Shown here: positions 34,862 through 41,897 of the stretch, in pieces | Numbering within the stretch: the first letter of the stretch is position 1 | Layout: each line of letters opens with the position of its first letter | DNA from: a virus | IMG/VR virus record: IMGVR_UViG_3300013094_000017 | Location: 186,001 to 250,000 of that record | Strand: one strand, 5' to 3' | Length of the DNA stretch: 64,000 nucleotides | Notes under the pieces: model-generated | Told to the model about the DNA's origin: nothing | What the model saw: the letters and a program-made list of their open reading frames with translations, nothing else | Database searches by the model: none | Program-made: the position numbers and the translations under genes

Positions 34862-34890
34862 AGTATACTATCGATTAAACCCTAAGTCAA
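34862..34890 (-). promoter_or_regulatory. Early promoter P34.9
   Basis: TTGACT, 17 bp, TATACT, then the shared leader (here ACTAACGCAACGAGG). Confidence 0.82.
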
Positions 34891-34891
34891 C

Positions 34892-35086
34892 CTATTTCTT
34901 TACTCGAACAGTGAATAGACTGCCTAGTAGGGCTGTGGCTAACCAAGTGTTGAATGTGTAGGGAATAGCCAATGCGGGGAATAAAGTATCCAATGACCAT
35001 ATGGTTAAGATAGGTCCTAGAATGACTGCTAAGATACCTAATACTACTAGGCCTAGTACGCCAAAGGCTTTGGTGGATGATTTCAT
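34892..35086 (-). CDS. Small membrane protein
   Basis: 64 aa with two hydrophobic helices (GVLGLVVLGILAVILGPIL and a C-terminal one) joined by a short loop. TAATG overlap with the 50-aa gene upstream, so translationally coupled. Possibly acts on the host membrane; unknown. Confidence 0.6.
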   Translation of the reverse strand: MKSSTKAFGVLGLVVLGILAVILGPILTIWSLDTLFPALAIPYTFNTWLATALLGSLFTVRVKK

Positions 35087-35238
35087 TAGTTTAGATCCTT
35101 ATGATAGAATTGGTCCATTTGGTATAGGCTCACACAGGTTAGTACGAGGATACCTAATAGTCCCAATGTTGAGGGTGTGTTAACTTCATATGCTATAAGA
35201 GCAAGTAGCAAGGCCTTGCTGGTATATATCTTAATCAT
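35086..35238 (-). CDS. Small membrane protein, 50 aa
   Basis: MIKIYTSKALLLALIAYEVN, then a second hydrophobic segment (TLGLLGILVLTCVSLY). Leader with GGAG and an early promoter 34 bp upstream of the start; coupled to the next gene through TAATG. Confidence 0.6.
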   Translation of the reverse strand: MIKIYTSKALLLALIAYEVNTPSTLGLLGILVLTCVSLYQMDQFYHKDLN

Positions 35239-35271
35239 TTAATTTCTCCTAGTGTTGTAATGCATGAGTGC

Positions 35272-35300
35272 ATTATATAGTCTAAGCGGCCTTATGTCAA
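35272..35300 (-). promoter_or_regulatory. Early promoter P35.3
   Basis: TTGACA, 17 bp, TATAAT. The TGA inside the -35 is the stop codon of the 29-aa gene upstream. Confidence 0.83.
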
Positions 35301-35386
35301 CTTCGGATGGCACGGATGCCTAGGGTGAGGATGAGGCCAAACACTAGGATCACTGCTATAGGTATTAGGGCTACTAGGTTGTACAT
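35297..35386 (-). CDS. Single-helix membrane peptide, 29 aa
   Basis: MYNLVALIPIAVILVFGLIL followed by a short basic end. GGAG before the ATG and TAATG coupling to the gene upstream. Its stop is the TGA of the next promoter's -35. Confidence 0.55.
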   Translation of the reverse strand: MYNLVALIPIAVILVFGLILTLGIRAIRS

Positions 35387-35649
35387 TATAATACTCCTTC
35401 TGATTCTAGTTCAGCTACTGCTTCGTTGAATAGGCTTTCTAGGTCGCGGACTTGGTTGGCCACTCTAATGTCTTTCCGACGCTTACGGAGTGCTGTGCCT
35501 TTCTGATACATTAAAGGGTGATGCAGTTTACAGTATACTGCACCATCCACTAGGTCCTTTGATCCACACTCGGTTGGATTATCGCCAAGCCATTGACATC
35601 CGAGTGCTCTAACCAGGGCTAGATCAAGTACCGGATTATTTGTTTTCAT
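35386..35649 (-). CDS. Putative zinc-binding protein, 87 aa
   Basis: GCQWLGDNPTECGSKDLVDG then YCKLHHPLMYQKG gives a C-x8-C...C-x2-HH arrangement. The rest is basic then acidic helix (RKRRKDIRVANQVRDLESLF). I recall this as a CxW-type zinc motif of small phage proteins. Overlaps the next gene upstream by 14 bp. Confidence 0.6.
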   Translation of the reverse strand: MKTNNPVLDLALVRALGCQWLGDNPTECGSKDLVDGAVYCKLHHPLMYQKGTALRKRRKDIRVANQVRDLESLFNEAVAELESEGVL

Positions 35650-35872
35650 TGTTAACCATCTTCTTTACTAGTTTTTCAGTATCGATGCCCATATCTTTTA
35701 ATATGATCAGCATGACTGTTGATGTTTCTACTCGGCCGGCAGTGCGTTCCTGGTGTGCAATGATCACCAAGAGGGCAATCAAACTCCACCACTGCCAACC
35801 CCAACCTAAGTTGAGGGTGGCCAGTACTAGACCGTAGGTTAGATATAATGCTACGTTTAATATCTTATCCAT
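35636..35872 (-). CDS. Membrane protein, 78 aa
   Basis: Two hydrophobic helices (ILNVALYLTYGLVLATLNLG; WWSLIALLVIIAH) and a polar C-terminus. Overlaps the AAA+ gene stop by one base, same operon. Confidence 0.58.
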   Translation of the reverse strand: MDKILNVALYLTYGLVLATLNLGWGWQWWSLIALLVIIAHQERTAGRVETSTVMLIILKDMGIDTEKLVKKMVNNENK

Positions 35873-36732
35873 TAGGCACGACGCATACAGGTTGTTGAAG
35901 CCATAGCCTGCCAGTTGCTGGGAAAGCTCTTGCGCAGGTCAGCTACCTTAAGTACCATGCGTAGGCTTAGCTCTCTGAGCTTGGCCGCGTTCACAGTGAT
36001 GAAGTTAACGATCTCATCTTTGGTCACCTGTTCAAACTCATAGTCATCTAACATACCTTCATTAACAATCTGCTTGATGCGCAGGATCTTCTCGCGGTCT
36101 GTGTCCATCTCTAAGTCGATGTAATGGCAACGACTTTCGAGCGCATCTAAGTGGTCCTTCAATCGTTTGCTTTTCACATGATGGAATTTAATATTAGTGA
36201 TAAAGATCGCCGCACCTTTGAACTCAAACCTGTCTGGAATGCCTTCACTGCGTAGCATACGGCTGTCAGTGTTCCAAGCAATGTATCGCTTCTTGCTACT
36301 ATCTAATGCGCCCTTGAGGATGTTAAGGCTAAGGTCTTCCATAAGAATACTGTCGCAGTCATCGAACACTATAACGTTGCCTTCGTCTGCGAATTCGTAT
36401 AACTTAGCATATAGTCCGAGGCTACTCATCGCACCTTTGACCACTTCGTATTTAGGTTTCTTATTACCTAACGTGTTGAATAGATCGTCCTTGCTGAGTA
36501 CTGCCTCAACACCAAAGCTCTTACCTACACCTGGGGGACCACTTACGATCATAGCACGTACATCGCCATGCTTGACTGCTTTGGTCATGTCAGTTAAGAT
36601 ACTGAAGCGAGCACTTAGGCGTTCAATGATCTCTTCGTCAGTCTCTAAAGCCACTGATAGTTCTAAGGCCTTAATCGCATCGGTATCAAACTCTAGTACT
36701 GATACGCCACCACTCTTATTTGCTTTTGCCAT
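35872..36732 (-). CDS. AAA+ ATPase
   Basis: 286 aa. Walker A SGPPGVGKS near residues 64-72, Walker B VIVFDDCDSIL near 119, sensor-1 type AAIFITNIKF near 175, arginine-rich region ALESRCHYIDLEMD. The C-terminal lid has LRELSLRMVLKVADLRKS. Similar small AAA+ ATPases occur in many phages, of unknown substrate; roles in remodelling replication or transcription complexes are possible. Own early promoter. Confidence 0.88.
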   Translation of the reverse strand: MAKANKSGGVSVLEFDTDAIKALELSVALETDEEIIERLSARFSILTDMTKAVKHGDVRAMIVSGPPGVGKSFGVEAVLSKDDLFNTLGNKKPKYEVVKGAMSSLGLYAKLYEFADEGNVIVFDDCDSILMEDLSLNILKGALDSSKKRYIAWNTDSRMLRSEGIPDRFEFKGAAIFITNIKFHHVKSKRLKDHLDALESRCHYIDLEMDTDREKILRIKQIVNEGMLDDYEFEQVTKDEIVNFITVNAAKLRELSLRMVLKVADLRKSFPSNWQAMASTTCMRRA

Positions 36733-36764
36733 TTGCTTTCCTTGTTTTGTTAGTGTAAGTGTGT

Positions 36765-36793
36765 ATTATAACACCTAGCCTAGGCCTTGTCAA
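36765..36793 (-). promoter_or_regulatory. Early promoter P36.8
   Basis: TTGACA, 17 bp containing CCTAGG, TATAAT. Located inside the 3' end of the 44-aa gene upstream. Confidence 0.84.
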
Positions 36794-36914
36794 CCACTTC
36801 TTTTTCAACAGTGGCGCCTGTATACTTCTGGCCTGCCTTGTGAATCAATCCCCAAGGATAGTATGTAATAGTTCCGCCCGAAGCAGAAGTTTTTGTAGTG
36901 CCTGGTGTGTTCAT
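36780..36914 (-). CDS. Small protein, 44 aa
   Basis: Thr/Gly-rich start then GTITYYPWGLIHKAGQKYTG and a charged end. GGAG before the ATG, which follows the previous stop by one base. Its last codons contain the next promoter. Unknown. Confidence 0.5.
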   Translation of the reverse strand: MNTPGTTKTSASGGTITYYPWGLIHKAGQKYTGATVEKEVVDKA

Positions 36915-36915
36915 G

Positions 36916-37005
36916 TTATACTCCGAATACCAATTTGCCTAATAAGAACCCTGCAAAAAACAGGGCCACCCAACCTACTAAACGATCTCCCCAGTTAGGC
37001 TCCAT
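36916..37005 (-). CDS. Single-helix membrane peptide, 29 aa
   Basis: MEPNWGDRLVGWVALFFAGF then LLGKLVFGV: one transmembrane helix. Starts inside the end of the 68-aa gene and ends one base before the next ATG. Confidence 0.55.
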   Translation of the reverse strand: MEPNWGDRLVGWVALFFAGFLLGKLVFGV

Positions 37006-37201
37006 AGTATTCTGCTCCTTCATCATACTCGTCGGCAGTGTCTTCGTCTTCTTCAAAGAAGCCTTCCAACTCAGTAGCGCAGAAGTCCTCGACAGCCGCT
37101 TCGCTCATTGTGGTCATTAAGCTGGTTGCCAACCACATTGGGTCAACGATGCCTTCTACCATTAGATCATAAAGCCTGTTAGTGTATTTGCGTGTTGCCA
37201 T
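36995..37201 (-). CDS. Acidic hypothetical protein, 68 aa
   Basis: Helical N-terminus (NRLYDLMVEGIVDPMWLATS) and an acidic tail (EEDEDTADEYDEGAE). Early promoter and full leader upstream. Confidence 0.62.
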   Translation of the reverse strand: MATRKYTNRLYDLMVEGIVDPMWLATSLMTTMSEAAVEDFCATELEGFFEEDEDTADEYDEGAEYYGA

Positions 37202-37231
37202 TTTGTTTCTCCGTTGTGTTAGTGTAAGTGC

Positions 37232-37260
37232 ATTATAGCAGGAGTTAGCCCAAATGTCAA
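37232..37260 (-). promoter_or_regulatory. Early promoter P37.2
   Basis: TTGACA, 17 bp, TATAAT, leader CACTTACACTAACACAACGG then GAGAAACAAA. Confidence 0.87.
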
Positions 37261-37261
37261 C

Positions 37262-37417
37262 CTATGTTCTTGCTATGATAGCCTGTGAGTAGATGATAGA
37301 TCCCAGAACCTCTGCGGAGGAGGTCACTCCACCTTGTAGCTCCCAACCATTGGCCAAGGCTGCACGTATTTCCTTTTCAACCTCTGCTAAGGTACCTGTG
37401 ACAATCTTGTATCGCAT
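37262..37417 (-). CDS. DUF1737-like protein, 51 aa
   Basis: MRYKIVTGTLAEVEKEIRAA, then NGWELQGGV and a terminal IIYSQAIIAR: the pattern of the small DUF1737 fold (YKLVTG...GWEL-G...QA). Role unknown. One base after the TraR-like gene. Confidence 0.7.
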   Translation of the reverse strand: MRYKIVTGTLAEVEKEIRAALANGWELQGGVTSSAEVLGSIIYSQAIIART

Positions 37418-37418
37418 A

Positions 37419-37676
37419 TTAACCTTTCTCTGCTAGTTCCTGACACCAGACGCATCGTGTGCAGCCTAGGATGGCCTGTCTGCGAGGTTCCGGAATGGCC
37501 TCACCACAGTCCTCACACTCGGTTAGACTTGGTTGTGCCGCTTGCTCTGCTAGTCGACGCTGAACATCAGCTACCGCGTTCATGTTTAGGTGGATGGCGT
37601 GAATCTGGCCTAACTCTTCTTCGGCTCTGTTATCCATGAAGTTATCTTCTTGGTGCAATACATCTTTAGTTGTCAT
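37419..37676 (-). CDS. DksA/TraR-like C4 zinc-finger protein
   Basis: 85 aa. The C-terminal half CEDCGEAIPEPRRQAILGCTRC plus CQELAEKG is the C4 zinc finger of the DksA/TraR family (C-x2-C-x17-C-x2-C). The helical N-terminal arm (RAEEELGQIHAIHLNMNAVA) is short, as in TraR and phage homologues. Such proteins bind the RNA polymerase secondary channel and can mimic DksA plus ppGpp. Here it could retune host transcription early in infection. Middle gene of a three-gene unit. Confidence 0.85.
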   Translation of the reverse strand: MTTKDVLHQEDNFMDNRAEEELGQIHAIHLNMNAVADVQRRLAEQAAQPSLTECEDCGEAIPEPRRQAILGCTRCVWCQELAEKG

Positions 37677-37788
37677 TAGATTTGCCTTTGTGTTTGGTCT
37701 TGCGGGTGAACTTGGTACGGTCCTTCTCTACCTTTGCTTTGAAAGGAAGATCCTTGTTGAATAGTGCATAGTGTCTGCGTACTGTCAT
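37666..37788 (-). CDS. Small basic protein, 40 aa
   Basis: MTVRRHYALFNKDLPFKAKV then many Lys/Arg. First gene of the unit with the TraR-like and DUF1737-like genes; overlaps the former by 11 bp. Possibly nucleic-acid binding; unknown. Confidence 0.55.
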   Translation of the reverse strand: MTVRRHYALFNKDLPFKAKVEKDRTKFTRKTKHKGKSNDN

Positions 37789-37821
37789 TTTAATCTTTCT
37801 GCTCGTTTTCATAGTGTAAGT

Positions 37822-37850
37822 ATTATACTACCTTAAACCTCTGATGTCAA
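37822..37850 (-). promoter_or_regulatory. Early promoter P37.8
   Basis: TTGACA, 17 bp, TATAAT, then ACTTACACTATGAAAACGAG, a variant leader. Confidence 0.84.
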
Positions 37851-37859
37851 CCCCTAAAT

Positions 37860-37980
37860 GAGGTCAAGAGAAAGCCCGCAACATGCAGGCTTTTTCTTAG
37901 GTCTAGCTATATGTTAGGTTTAGTAACTTTACATACCATGCCCTTTCTTCAAAATTGATTTAAGTGTTATCTCTTACTAA
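37860..37980 (-). ncRNA. Candidate small RNA between orphan promoter and hairpin
   Basis: A consensus promoter (37986-38014) has no gene of useful size before a strong hairpin (AAGCC-GC/GC-GGCTT, 37871-37895) about 110 nt downstream. The only ORF is 10 codons. A transcript of about 110-120 nt is predicted. Confidence 0.4.
37871..37895. terminator. Hairpin, possible bidirectional terminator
   Basis: AAAGCC-x-GC stem around AACAT with a T-run on the plus side and a weaker TTTCTCTT run on the minus side. Confidence 0.5.
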
Positions 37981-37985
37981 ACTAC

Positions 37986-38014
37986 ATTATACTATCTTAA
38001 ACGAATCCTGTCAA
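37986..38014 (-). promoter_or_regulatory. Early promoter P38.0 (orphan)
   Basis: TTGACA, 17 bp, TATAAT, lying partly in the 3' end of the gene at 37997. No ORF with a start codon follows within 190 bp. Confidence 0.78.
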
Positions 38015-38440
38015 TGCTCGTTGGTATCGTTCCTCTTGGTGTCGTGCCCAACTCATCTCTAGGCCATGCTGTATACGCTCCCTATCAAACCATTCAGCTA
38101 GGGCAGGAAACTCGATTAACGGTAGTTCTATACCATAGTCATCTTCGAACCAATCTGTTCTGATCTTCCAGGTCTCTGGTACCAAGTTTCGATGCACACC
38201 GATGTTGGTTTCGATCATTAATCGTTTCCATTTGCGAACCAATGTGTTTATGGTATTGGTCCAATAGGTATTGGCCCATGTGTTTGGTTGTGTCCTGGAC
38301 AATGCTTCTCGAGCTTGGTCTAATCGAATGCCCAAGGCATCCAACTCATACTCAGTGGGGAATAGGTTCTTAGGTTCCCAATCGCCTAGATCTAAGGGCA
38401 ATACCACTGCCTCTGGCTCTTTAGGTTTAAACCAACGCAT
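37997..38440 (-). CDS. Hypothetical protein, 147 aa
   Basis: Trp-rich helical protein (YELDALGIRLDQAREALSRT; NTYWTNTINTLVRKWKRLMI; LEMSWARHQEERYQRALTGF). No domain recognised. Overlaps the 94-aa gene upstream by 14 bp. Confidence 0.6.
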   Translation of the reverse strand: MRWFKPKEPEAVVLPLDLGDWEPKNLFPTEYELDALGIRLDQAREALSRTQPNTWANTYWTNTINTLVRKWKRLMIETNIGVHRNLVPETWKIRTDWFEDDYGIELPLIEFPALAEWFDRERIQHGLEMSWARHQEERYQRALTGFV

Positions 38441-38711
38441 CTTCTAACTCCTCGGGAATGTCATTTAGGACCTTGCGCTTCTTAGTCTCTGCTATCAAGC
38501 AGGCCTGCACTTCTGCATTGCCGTTGGCAAAGCCTATGGCGAATAGGAATGCCAGTGCATCCTCTTTGGTGCTGGGATACTTAAGTTCCACTAGGTCGAT
38601 GTCCTTGTGTCCGCATTTGATTAGGATCTTTACTCGGTGATAACTGTTGGCATATCGAACTTTGAGTTTACCGTCGAGTCTACTAACGCCTGCGTGTGTG
38701 TATGATTTCAT
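38427..38711 (-). CDS. Hypothetical protein, 94 aa
   Basis: Alpha/beta: GKLKVRYANSYHRVKILIKC, then DLVELKYPSTKEDALAFLFA and an acidic C-terminus. First gene after promoter P38.7. Unknown. Confidence 0.6.
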   Translation of the reverse strand: MKSYTHAGVSRLDGKLKVRYANSYHRVKILIKCGHKDIDLVELKYPSTKEDALAFLFAIGFANGNAEVQACLIAETKKRKVLNDIPEELEDALV

Positions 38712-38741
38712 AGGTCTTTCCTGTTCTATCAGTGTATAGCT

Positions 38742-38770
38742 AGTATACTACCATTAGCCCAAAATGTCAA
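38742..38770 (-). promoter_or_regulatory. Early promoter P38.7
   Basis: TTGACA, 17 bp, TATACT. The TGA of the -35 is the stop codon of the 57-aa gene. Confidence 0.84.
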
Positions 38771-38940
38771 TAGACTTCTTTGGTGATATAGAATACTTCC
38801 GCGGGATACTTCTCTTTGAACTCATCCGTGCCTGTGAACTTGTTCAGTTCAGTAGCATTGAAGAATACCTTATGCAATGCTGTCTTATGTGTCTTACGAT
38901 CACTGACCGTTAGATAAACTGATGTGGCGCGTCCTGCCAT
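38767..38940 (-). CDS. Small protein, 57 aa
   Basis: MAGRATSVYLTVSDRKTHKT, then VFFNATELNKFTGTDEF and VFYITKEVY. Compact alpha/beta. One base after the 65-aa gene; its stop is shared with the next -35. Confidence 0.6.
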   Translation of the reverse strand: MAGRATSVYLTVSDRKTHKTALHKVFFNATELNKFTGTDEFKEKYPAEVFYITKEVY

Positions 38941-38941
38941 G

Positions 38942-39139
38942 TTAGACCTCTTCTATTGAATGTGGAGGAAAGCTGAACTTCAAACTGTTCCTGCCTGTGT
39001 TGGCTGCCTCTGCACGTTTGAATGCTTCAAGTGCGCCTTCTTTAGTATCTGCTTCTACGACGATGTGATCAGTCTCAGTGTGGTTAAATTCATCCCATCC
39101 CGGCATCTCATATTCGTAGCGTACAATGTATCTTGCCAT
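38942..39139 (-). CDS. Hypothetical protein, 65 aa
   Basis: MARYIVRYEYEMPGWDEFNH then HIVVEADTKEGALEAFKRAE, a small ferredoxin-like beta-alpha-beta pattern. Start at 39139 follows the early leader; the longer frame to 39199 would include the promoter. Confidence 0.65.
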   Translation of the reverse strand: MARYIVRYEYEMPGWDEFNHTETDHIVVEADTKEGALEAFKRAEAANTGRNSLKFSFPPHSIEEV

Positions 39140-39170
39140 TTTGTTTCTCCGTTGCGCTAGTGTATGTGTT

Positions 39171-39199
39171 ATTATAGCATACACTAGCCCAAAAGTCAA
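39171..39199 (-). promoter_or_regulatory. Early promoter P39.2
   Basis: TTGACT, 17 bp, TATAAT, shared leader (ACTAGCGCAACGGAGAAA). Confidence 0.85.
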
Positions 39200-39457
39200 C
39201 TAGTATTGCACCACACGCACAATCTGCGTTAAGTAAGCCCAACGCGGCTCACCTTTAGTGTCTGTGTAGTCACAACCTGCACGTCCATTCTTAATGTCTG
39301 CTTCTACGTTTTCTAACGTAACAGTTTCTGCAGGCTCACTGCCAAACCCACTGCGTATAACTACCACGCTACCTGCACGTACATCATCAATGTCAACGCC
39401 AGTGCCAGCAATGCCACTGCGTCTAATTGCGCTAATTAAATCTAATGTGTTGCTCAT
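39200..39457 (-). CDS. Hypothetical protein, 85 aa
   Basis: MSNTLDLISAIRRSGIAGTG, then beta-rich VRAGSVVVIRSGFGSEPAET and RWAYLTQIVRVV; SH3-like small beta protein. Start set by the early leader. Confidence 0.62.
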   Translation of the reverse strand: MSNTLDLISAIRRSGIAGTGVDIDDVRAGSVVVIRSGFGSEPAETVTLENVEADIKNGRAGCDYTDTKGEPRWAYLTQIVRVVQY

Positions 39458-39487
39458 TTTGTTTCTCCGTTTTGTTAGTGTAAGTGC

Positions 39488-39516
39488 ATTATAGCGCATT
39501 TCTGCGCTATTGTCAA
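39488..39516 (-). promoter_or_regulatory. Early promoter P39.5 with dyad spacer
   Basis: TTGACA, 17 bp, TATAAT. The spacer and -10 form a perfect dyad ATAGCGCA-GAAA-TGCGCTAT. Confidence 0.86.
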
Positions 39517-39519
39517 CCA

Positions 39520-39729
39520 TTATTTTTCTTGCATTACAATGTTGTTAGTGCGTAATTGTTCTGCAGCCTGCGCAAATGCACGCACAACATCTTCTTCGTT
39601 GTTATAATCGCTACTAATAAAGCTAGCGTTACGTTGTGTTAGCGTGTCGTATGTAAAGCCTACAATAAGTCTAAACAGACCCTTGTTTGTTTTTAATACT
39701 TTTGCGTGTGCTAGTGTGTTTGTTTGCAT
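39520..39729 (-). CDS. Hypothetical protein, 69 aa
   Basis: MQTNTLAHAKVLKTNKGLFR, LIVGFTYDTLTQRNASFI, then DVVRAFAQAAEQLRTNN: beta-alpha small protein. Early leader ends at its ATG. Confidence 0.62.
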   Translation of the reverse strand: MQTNTLAHAKVLKTNKGLFRLIVGFTYDTLTQRNASFISSDYNNEEDVVRAFAQAAEQLRTNNIVMQEK

Positions 39730-39760
39730 TTGTGTTGCTCCGTTTTGTTAGTGTAAGTGC

Positions 39761-39789
39761 ATTATAGCACCCACACTAACATTTGTCAA
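39761..39789 (-). promoter_or_regulatory. Early promoter P39.8
   Basis: TTGACA, 17 bp, TATAAT, shared leader. Confidence 0.86.
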
Positions 39790-39794
39790 CCTCT

Positions 39795-40064
39795 TTATGC
39801 CTGTACGCAGGTACCTCTGACCATGTGAAGGCTTCTGCGCCCAGTGCGTGTGCTGGCAGTTAACCCATGTGCATTTAACAATGCTTCCGTCCTTCCTGCT
39901 ACCTTCTCGCCTAGCCCGTGATATACCACCATGCCCACATAGCGTTTACTTTCCCAGGTGCGGTGGTTTGCGCTGTCAGTCCATGCCATGCCTAGCTCTG
40001 CGCCCAATTGTTTGGCCGCGGTTCTTACTGCATTACGGAATTCTAATGTGTTTGCTGTTTGCAT
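39795..40064 (-). CDS. Hypothetical protein, 89 aa
   Basis: MQTANTLEFRNAVRTAAKQL, then AWTDSANHRTWESKRYVGMV and TEALLNAHGLTASTRTGRR. Start at 40064 follows GGAGAAACAA; an upstream ATG at 40076 lies in the leader. Confidence 0.6.
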   Translation of the reverse strand: MQTANTLEFRNAVRTAAKQLGAELGMAWTDSANHRTWESKRYVGMVVYHGLGEKVAGRTEALLNAHGLTASTRTGRRSLHMVRGTCVQA

Positions 40065-40093
40065 TTGTTTCTCCATTTGTTTAGTGTAAGTGT

Positions 40094-40122
40094 ATTATAA
40101 CACAGGTATTACCAAAAGTCAA
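40094..40122 (-). promoter_or_regulatory. Early promoter P40.1
   Basis: TTGACT, spacer containing GGTAATACC, TATAAT. Confidence 0.85.
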
Positions 40123-40377
40123 CTATCTTTTGGGCCATATGGCGTCTAGAGTCTCTACCTTCTGGCGATTCATTTCCTGGGTGATCTGTTCGTCCTTACC
40201 ATATACTCGTTCGCGGTACATGCGTTCGAAGCAACGACCCAGACCTTCTGCACTCTTATTACCCCAGGAGGTTTCGTAGCGACCATCGTCATTGGTCTTT
40301 AGATCTAACATCTGGGCTATCTCTAGCCCAAATGCTTCTGCTTCTGCGGATGTAGAAAATTTACTTACGATCATCAC
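40123..40377 (-). CDS. Hypothetical protein, 84 aa
   Basis: MMIVSKFSTSAEAEAFGLEI and a helical remainder with RCFERMYRERVYGKDEQIT. Five bp after the 107-aa gene, same transcript. Unknown. Confidence 0.58.
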   Translation of the reverse strand: MMIVSKFSTSAEAEAFGLEIAQMLDLKTNDDGRYETSWGNKSAEGLGRCFERMYRERVYGKDEQITQEMNRQKVETLDAIWPKR

Positions 40378-40382
40378 TGCTC

Positions 40383-40706
40383 CTATGCTAGGTTATAACG
40401 ATAGATGATGCCCTGTGGAGTAACCTTCTTAACAAAGCCCAGCTCTGTCCAGTCCTCTTCCAACCAAGCCAATGTCTTAGGATTCTTAAGCCATCCTCCA
40501 TCAATCTTAATGCTCACACCCTTCTTACCATATGCTTCATAAATTTTGCCAGTGGTAATCTCGCCTAATGCCACCATCATCGCATCAACTTGACGGCGTA
40601 GAGAAAATGGATAGTGACTCTTGTTGTTTAGATTGCGTTGACGAGCGTCTTGTGATGCCCACCATTTGTTTGGTGCTTCTTCAGTGTTGAGTAATAGTGT
40701 TTTCAT
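40383..40706 (-). CDS. Hypothetical protein, 107 aa
   Basis: Basic; LRRQVDAMMVALGEITTGKI, KKGVSIKIDGGWLKNPKTLA, LGFVKKVTPQGIIYRYNLA. Winged-helix-like alternation of helices and a terminal beta hairpin; possibly DNA binding. Early promoter upstream. Confidence 0.6.
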   Translation of the reverse strand: MKTLLLNTEEAPNKWWASQDARQRNLNNKSHYPFSLRRQVDAMMVALGEITTGKIYEAYGKKGVSIKIDGGWLKNPKTLAWLEEDWTELGFVKKVTPQGIIYRYNLA

Positions 40707-40736
40707 TTTGTTGCTCCGTTGTGTTAGTGTAAGTGC

Positions 40737-40765
40737 ATTATAGCATAGGTATTACCTGTTGTCAA
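40737..40765 (-). promoter_or_regulatory. Early promoter P40.7
   Basis: TTGACA, spacer with AGGTAATACCT, TATAAT, shared leader. Confidence 0.86.
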
Positions 40766-40784
40766 CCCCTATCTTATGCCAAGA

Positions 40785-40822
40785 GAAAGGGCTGTGAACA
40801 ACATTATGTCCACAGCCCTTAT
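40785..40822 (-). terminator. Probable terminator after gene 40879
   Basis: A 10-bp stem AAGGGCTGTG/CACAGCCCTT followed on the minus strand by TTCTCTT. A second hairpin GGCTTAC/GTAAGCC lies beside it at about 40832-40846. Confidence 0.6.
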
Positions 40823-40878
40823 GATAGGGTGGGCTTACCGTAAGCCACTACCTCACAAACCACACCCCACGGAGCAAC

Positions 40879-41319
40879 CTATGCAAAGTCTTTGTTATAT
40901 TGATTACGCTTTGCCTCACACTTGTCTTTAAACTCTGCCCAAGTGCCTGAAAAAATTACGTTGTCGTTGTTAGTGCCAACAGTGACAACCTCAACCTTGT
41001 TCTTGTAAACATGGTACTCATATTCCTGCCAATTGTCCACACCTGGCTTAGGTGGATACAAGTAGAACTGCCCTGGACCATCTTTAAAGTGTGCTACCAA
41101 CTGCGCGGCCAAACATCCCATACCATTGGCAACCTTTTCTGTCTTAGCACCCAAACCATTTACAATTGCAATTGGGCTAAGGAATTCAGCAAGCTCTAAA
41201 CCATGTCCTTCCATGTAGCCATCATATTGGCGATATAACTTAATGATTGGCGTGTGCTTCTCTTTGCCATTCTTTTGAGTGTAAGTGTCATAAACCCATG
41301 TTAAACTGCGTGTACCCAT
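40879..41319 (-). CDS. Conserved phage protein, 146 aa
   Basis: Opens MGTRSLTWVYDTYTQKNGKE, TPIIKLYRQYDGYMEGHGLE, a start I recall from widespread phage and bacterial hypothetical proteins. Then beta-rich EYEYHVYKNKVEVVTVGTNN and FSGTWAEFKDKC. Enzymatic role not evident. Confidence 0.72.
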   Translation of the reverse strand: MGTRSLTWVYDTYTQKNGKEKHTPIIKLYRQYDGYMEGHGLELAEFLSPIAIVNGLGAKTEKVANGMGCLAAQLVAHFKDGPGQFYLYPPKPGVDNWQEYEYHVYKNKVEVVTVGTNNDNVIFSGTWAEFKDKCEAKRNQYNKDFA

Positions 41320-41349
41320 TTTGCTTCTCCGTGTTGTTAGTGTAAGTGC

Positions 41350-41378
41350 ATTATAGCACCCCCTAGGGGTTTTGTCAA
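41350..41378 (-). promoter_or_regulatory. Early promoter P41.4
   Basis: TTGACA, spacer with palindrome CCCCTAGGGG, TATAAT. Confidence 0.86.
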
Positions 41379-41400
41379 CCCCTTTAAGCGGGGTCTTACT

Positions 41401-41835
41401 CTAGGAGTCTTGTTCTTCTTCCTCGTACTCAGGTTCATCGTACGGTGGGTCAGTGTCAATAACAACCTTACCGAATGTAAGCTCAGCACCATCACTGCCT
41501 ACTGCAAACTGCTCTTCGAAGTCTACTACGTTGCCACCTTCCATCCATAGGCTGTCCGAAGTATCGTTGATGTCACTAAGTAGGATACACCCAATGCCAC
41601 CTGCATCCACAGGATACTCACGGCCTTGCTCATCCTCATAGTTACCATCACCGTGGGCGGTACTGAAGTAAGCAAAGCGAACACCATTGGCTAATTTGAA
41701 TACACCTTGTGCACCGCGCCAGTTGTCTTGTCCCTTAGGAAAGAACAGCTCACACGCTTCTTGCCACTGTGGGTGCATTACATAGCACAAGTCACCGATC
41801 CAATACTTTCCTGCTGGCATAGTTCCGTAATTCAT
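41401..41835 (-). CDS. Conserved hypothetical protein, 144 aa
   Basis: MNYGTMPAGKYWIGDLCYVM, FAYFSTAHGDGNYEDEQGRE, VDAGGIGCILLSDI: the pattern of a DUF4241-like or jacalin-free beta protein seen in many phages and bacteria ('G-YWIGD-CYV'). Acidic C-terminus. Function unknown. Confidence 0.68.
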   Translation of the reverse strand: MNYGTMPAGKYWIGDLCYVMHPQWQEACELFFPKGQDNWRGAQGVFKLANGVRFAYFSTAHGDGNYEDEQGREYPVDAGGIGCILLSDINDTSDSLWMEGGNVVDFEEQFAVGSDGAELTFGKVVIDTDPPYDEPEYEEEEQDS

Positions 41836-41865
41836 TTTGTTTCTCCGTTGTGTTAGTGTAAGTAC

Positions 41866-41894
41866 ATTATAACATCGGTATTACCACTTGTCAA
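41866..41894 (-). promoter_or_regulatory. Early promoter P41.9
   Basis: TTGACA, spacer with GGTAATACC, TATAAT, shared leader. Confidence 0.86.
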
Positions 41895-41897
41895 CCC

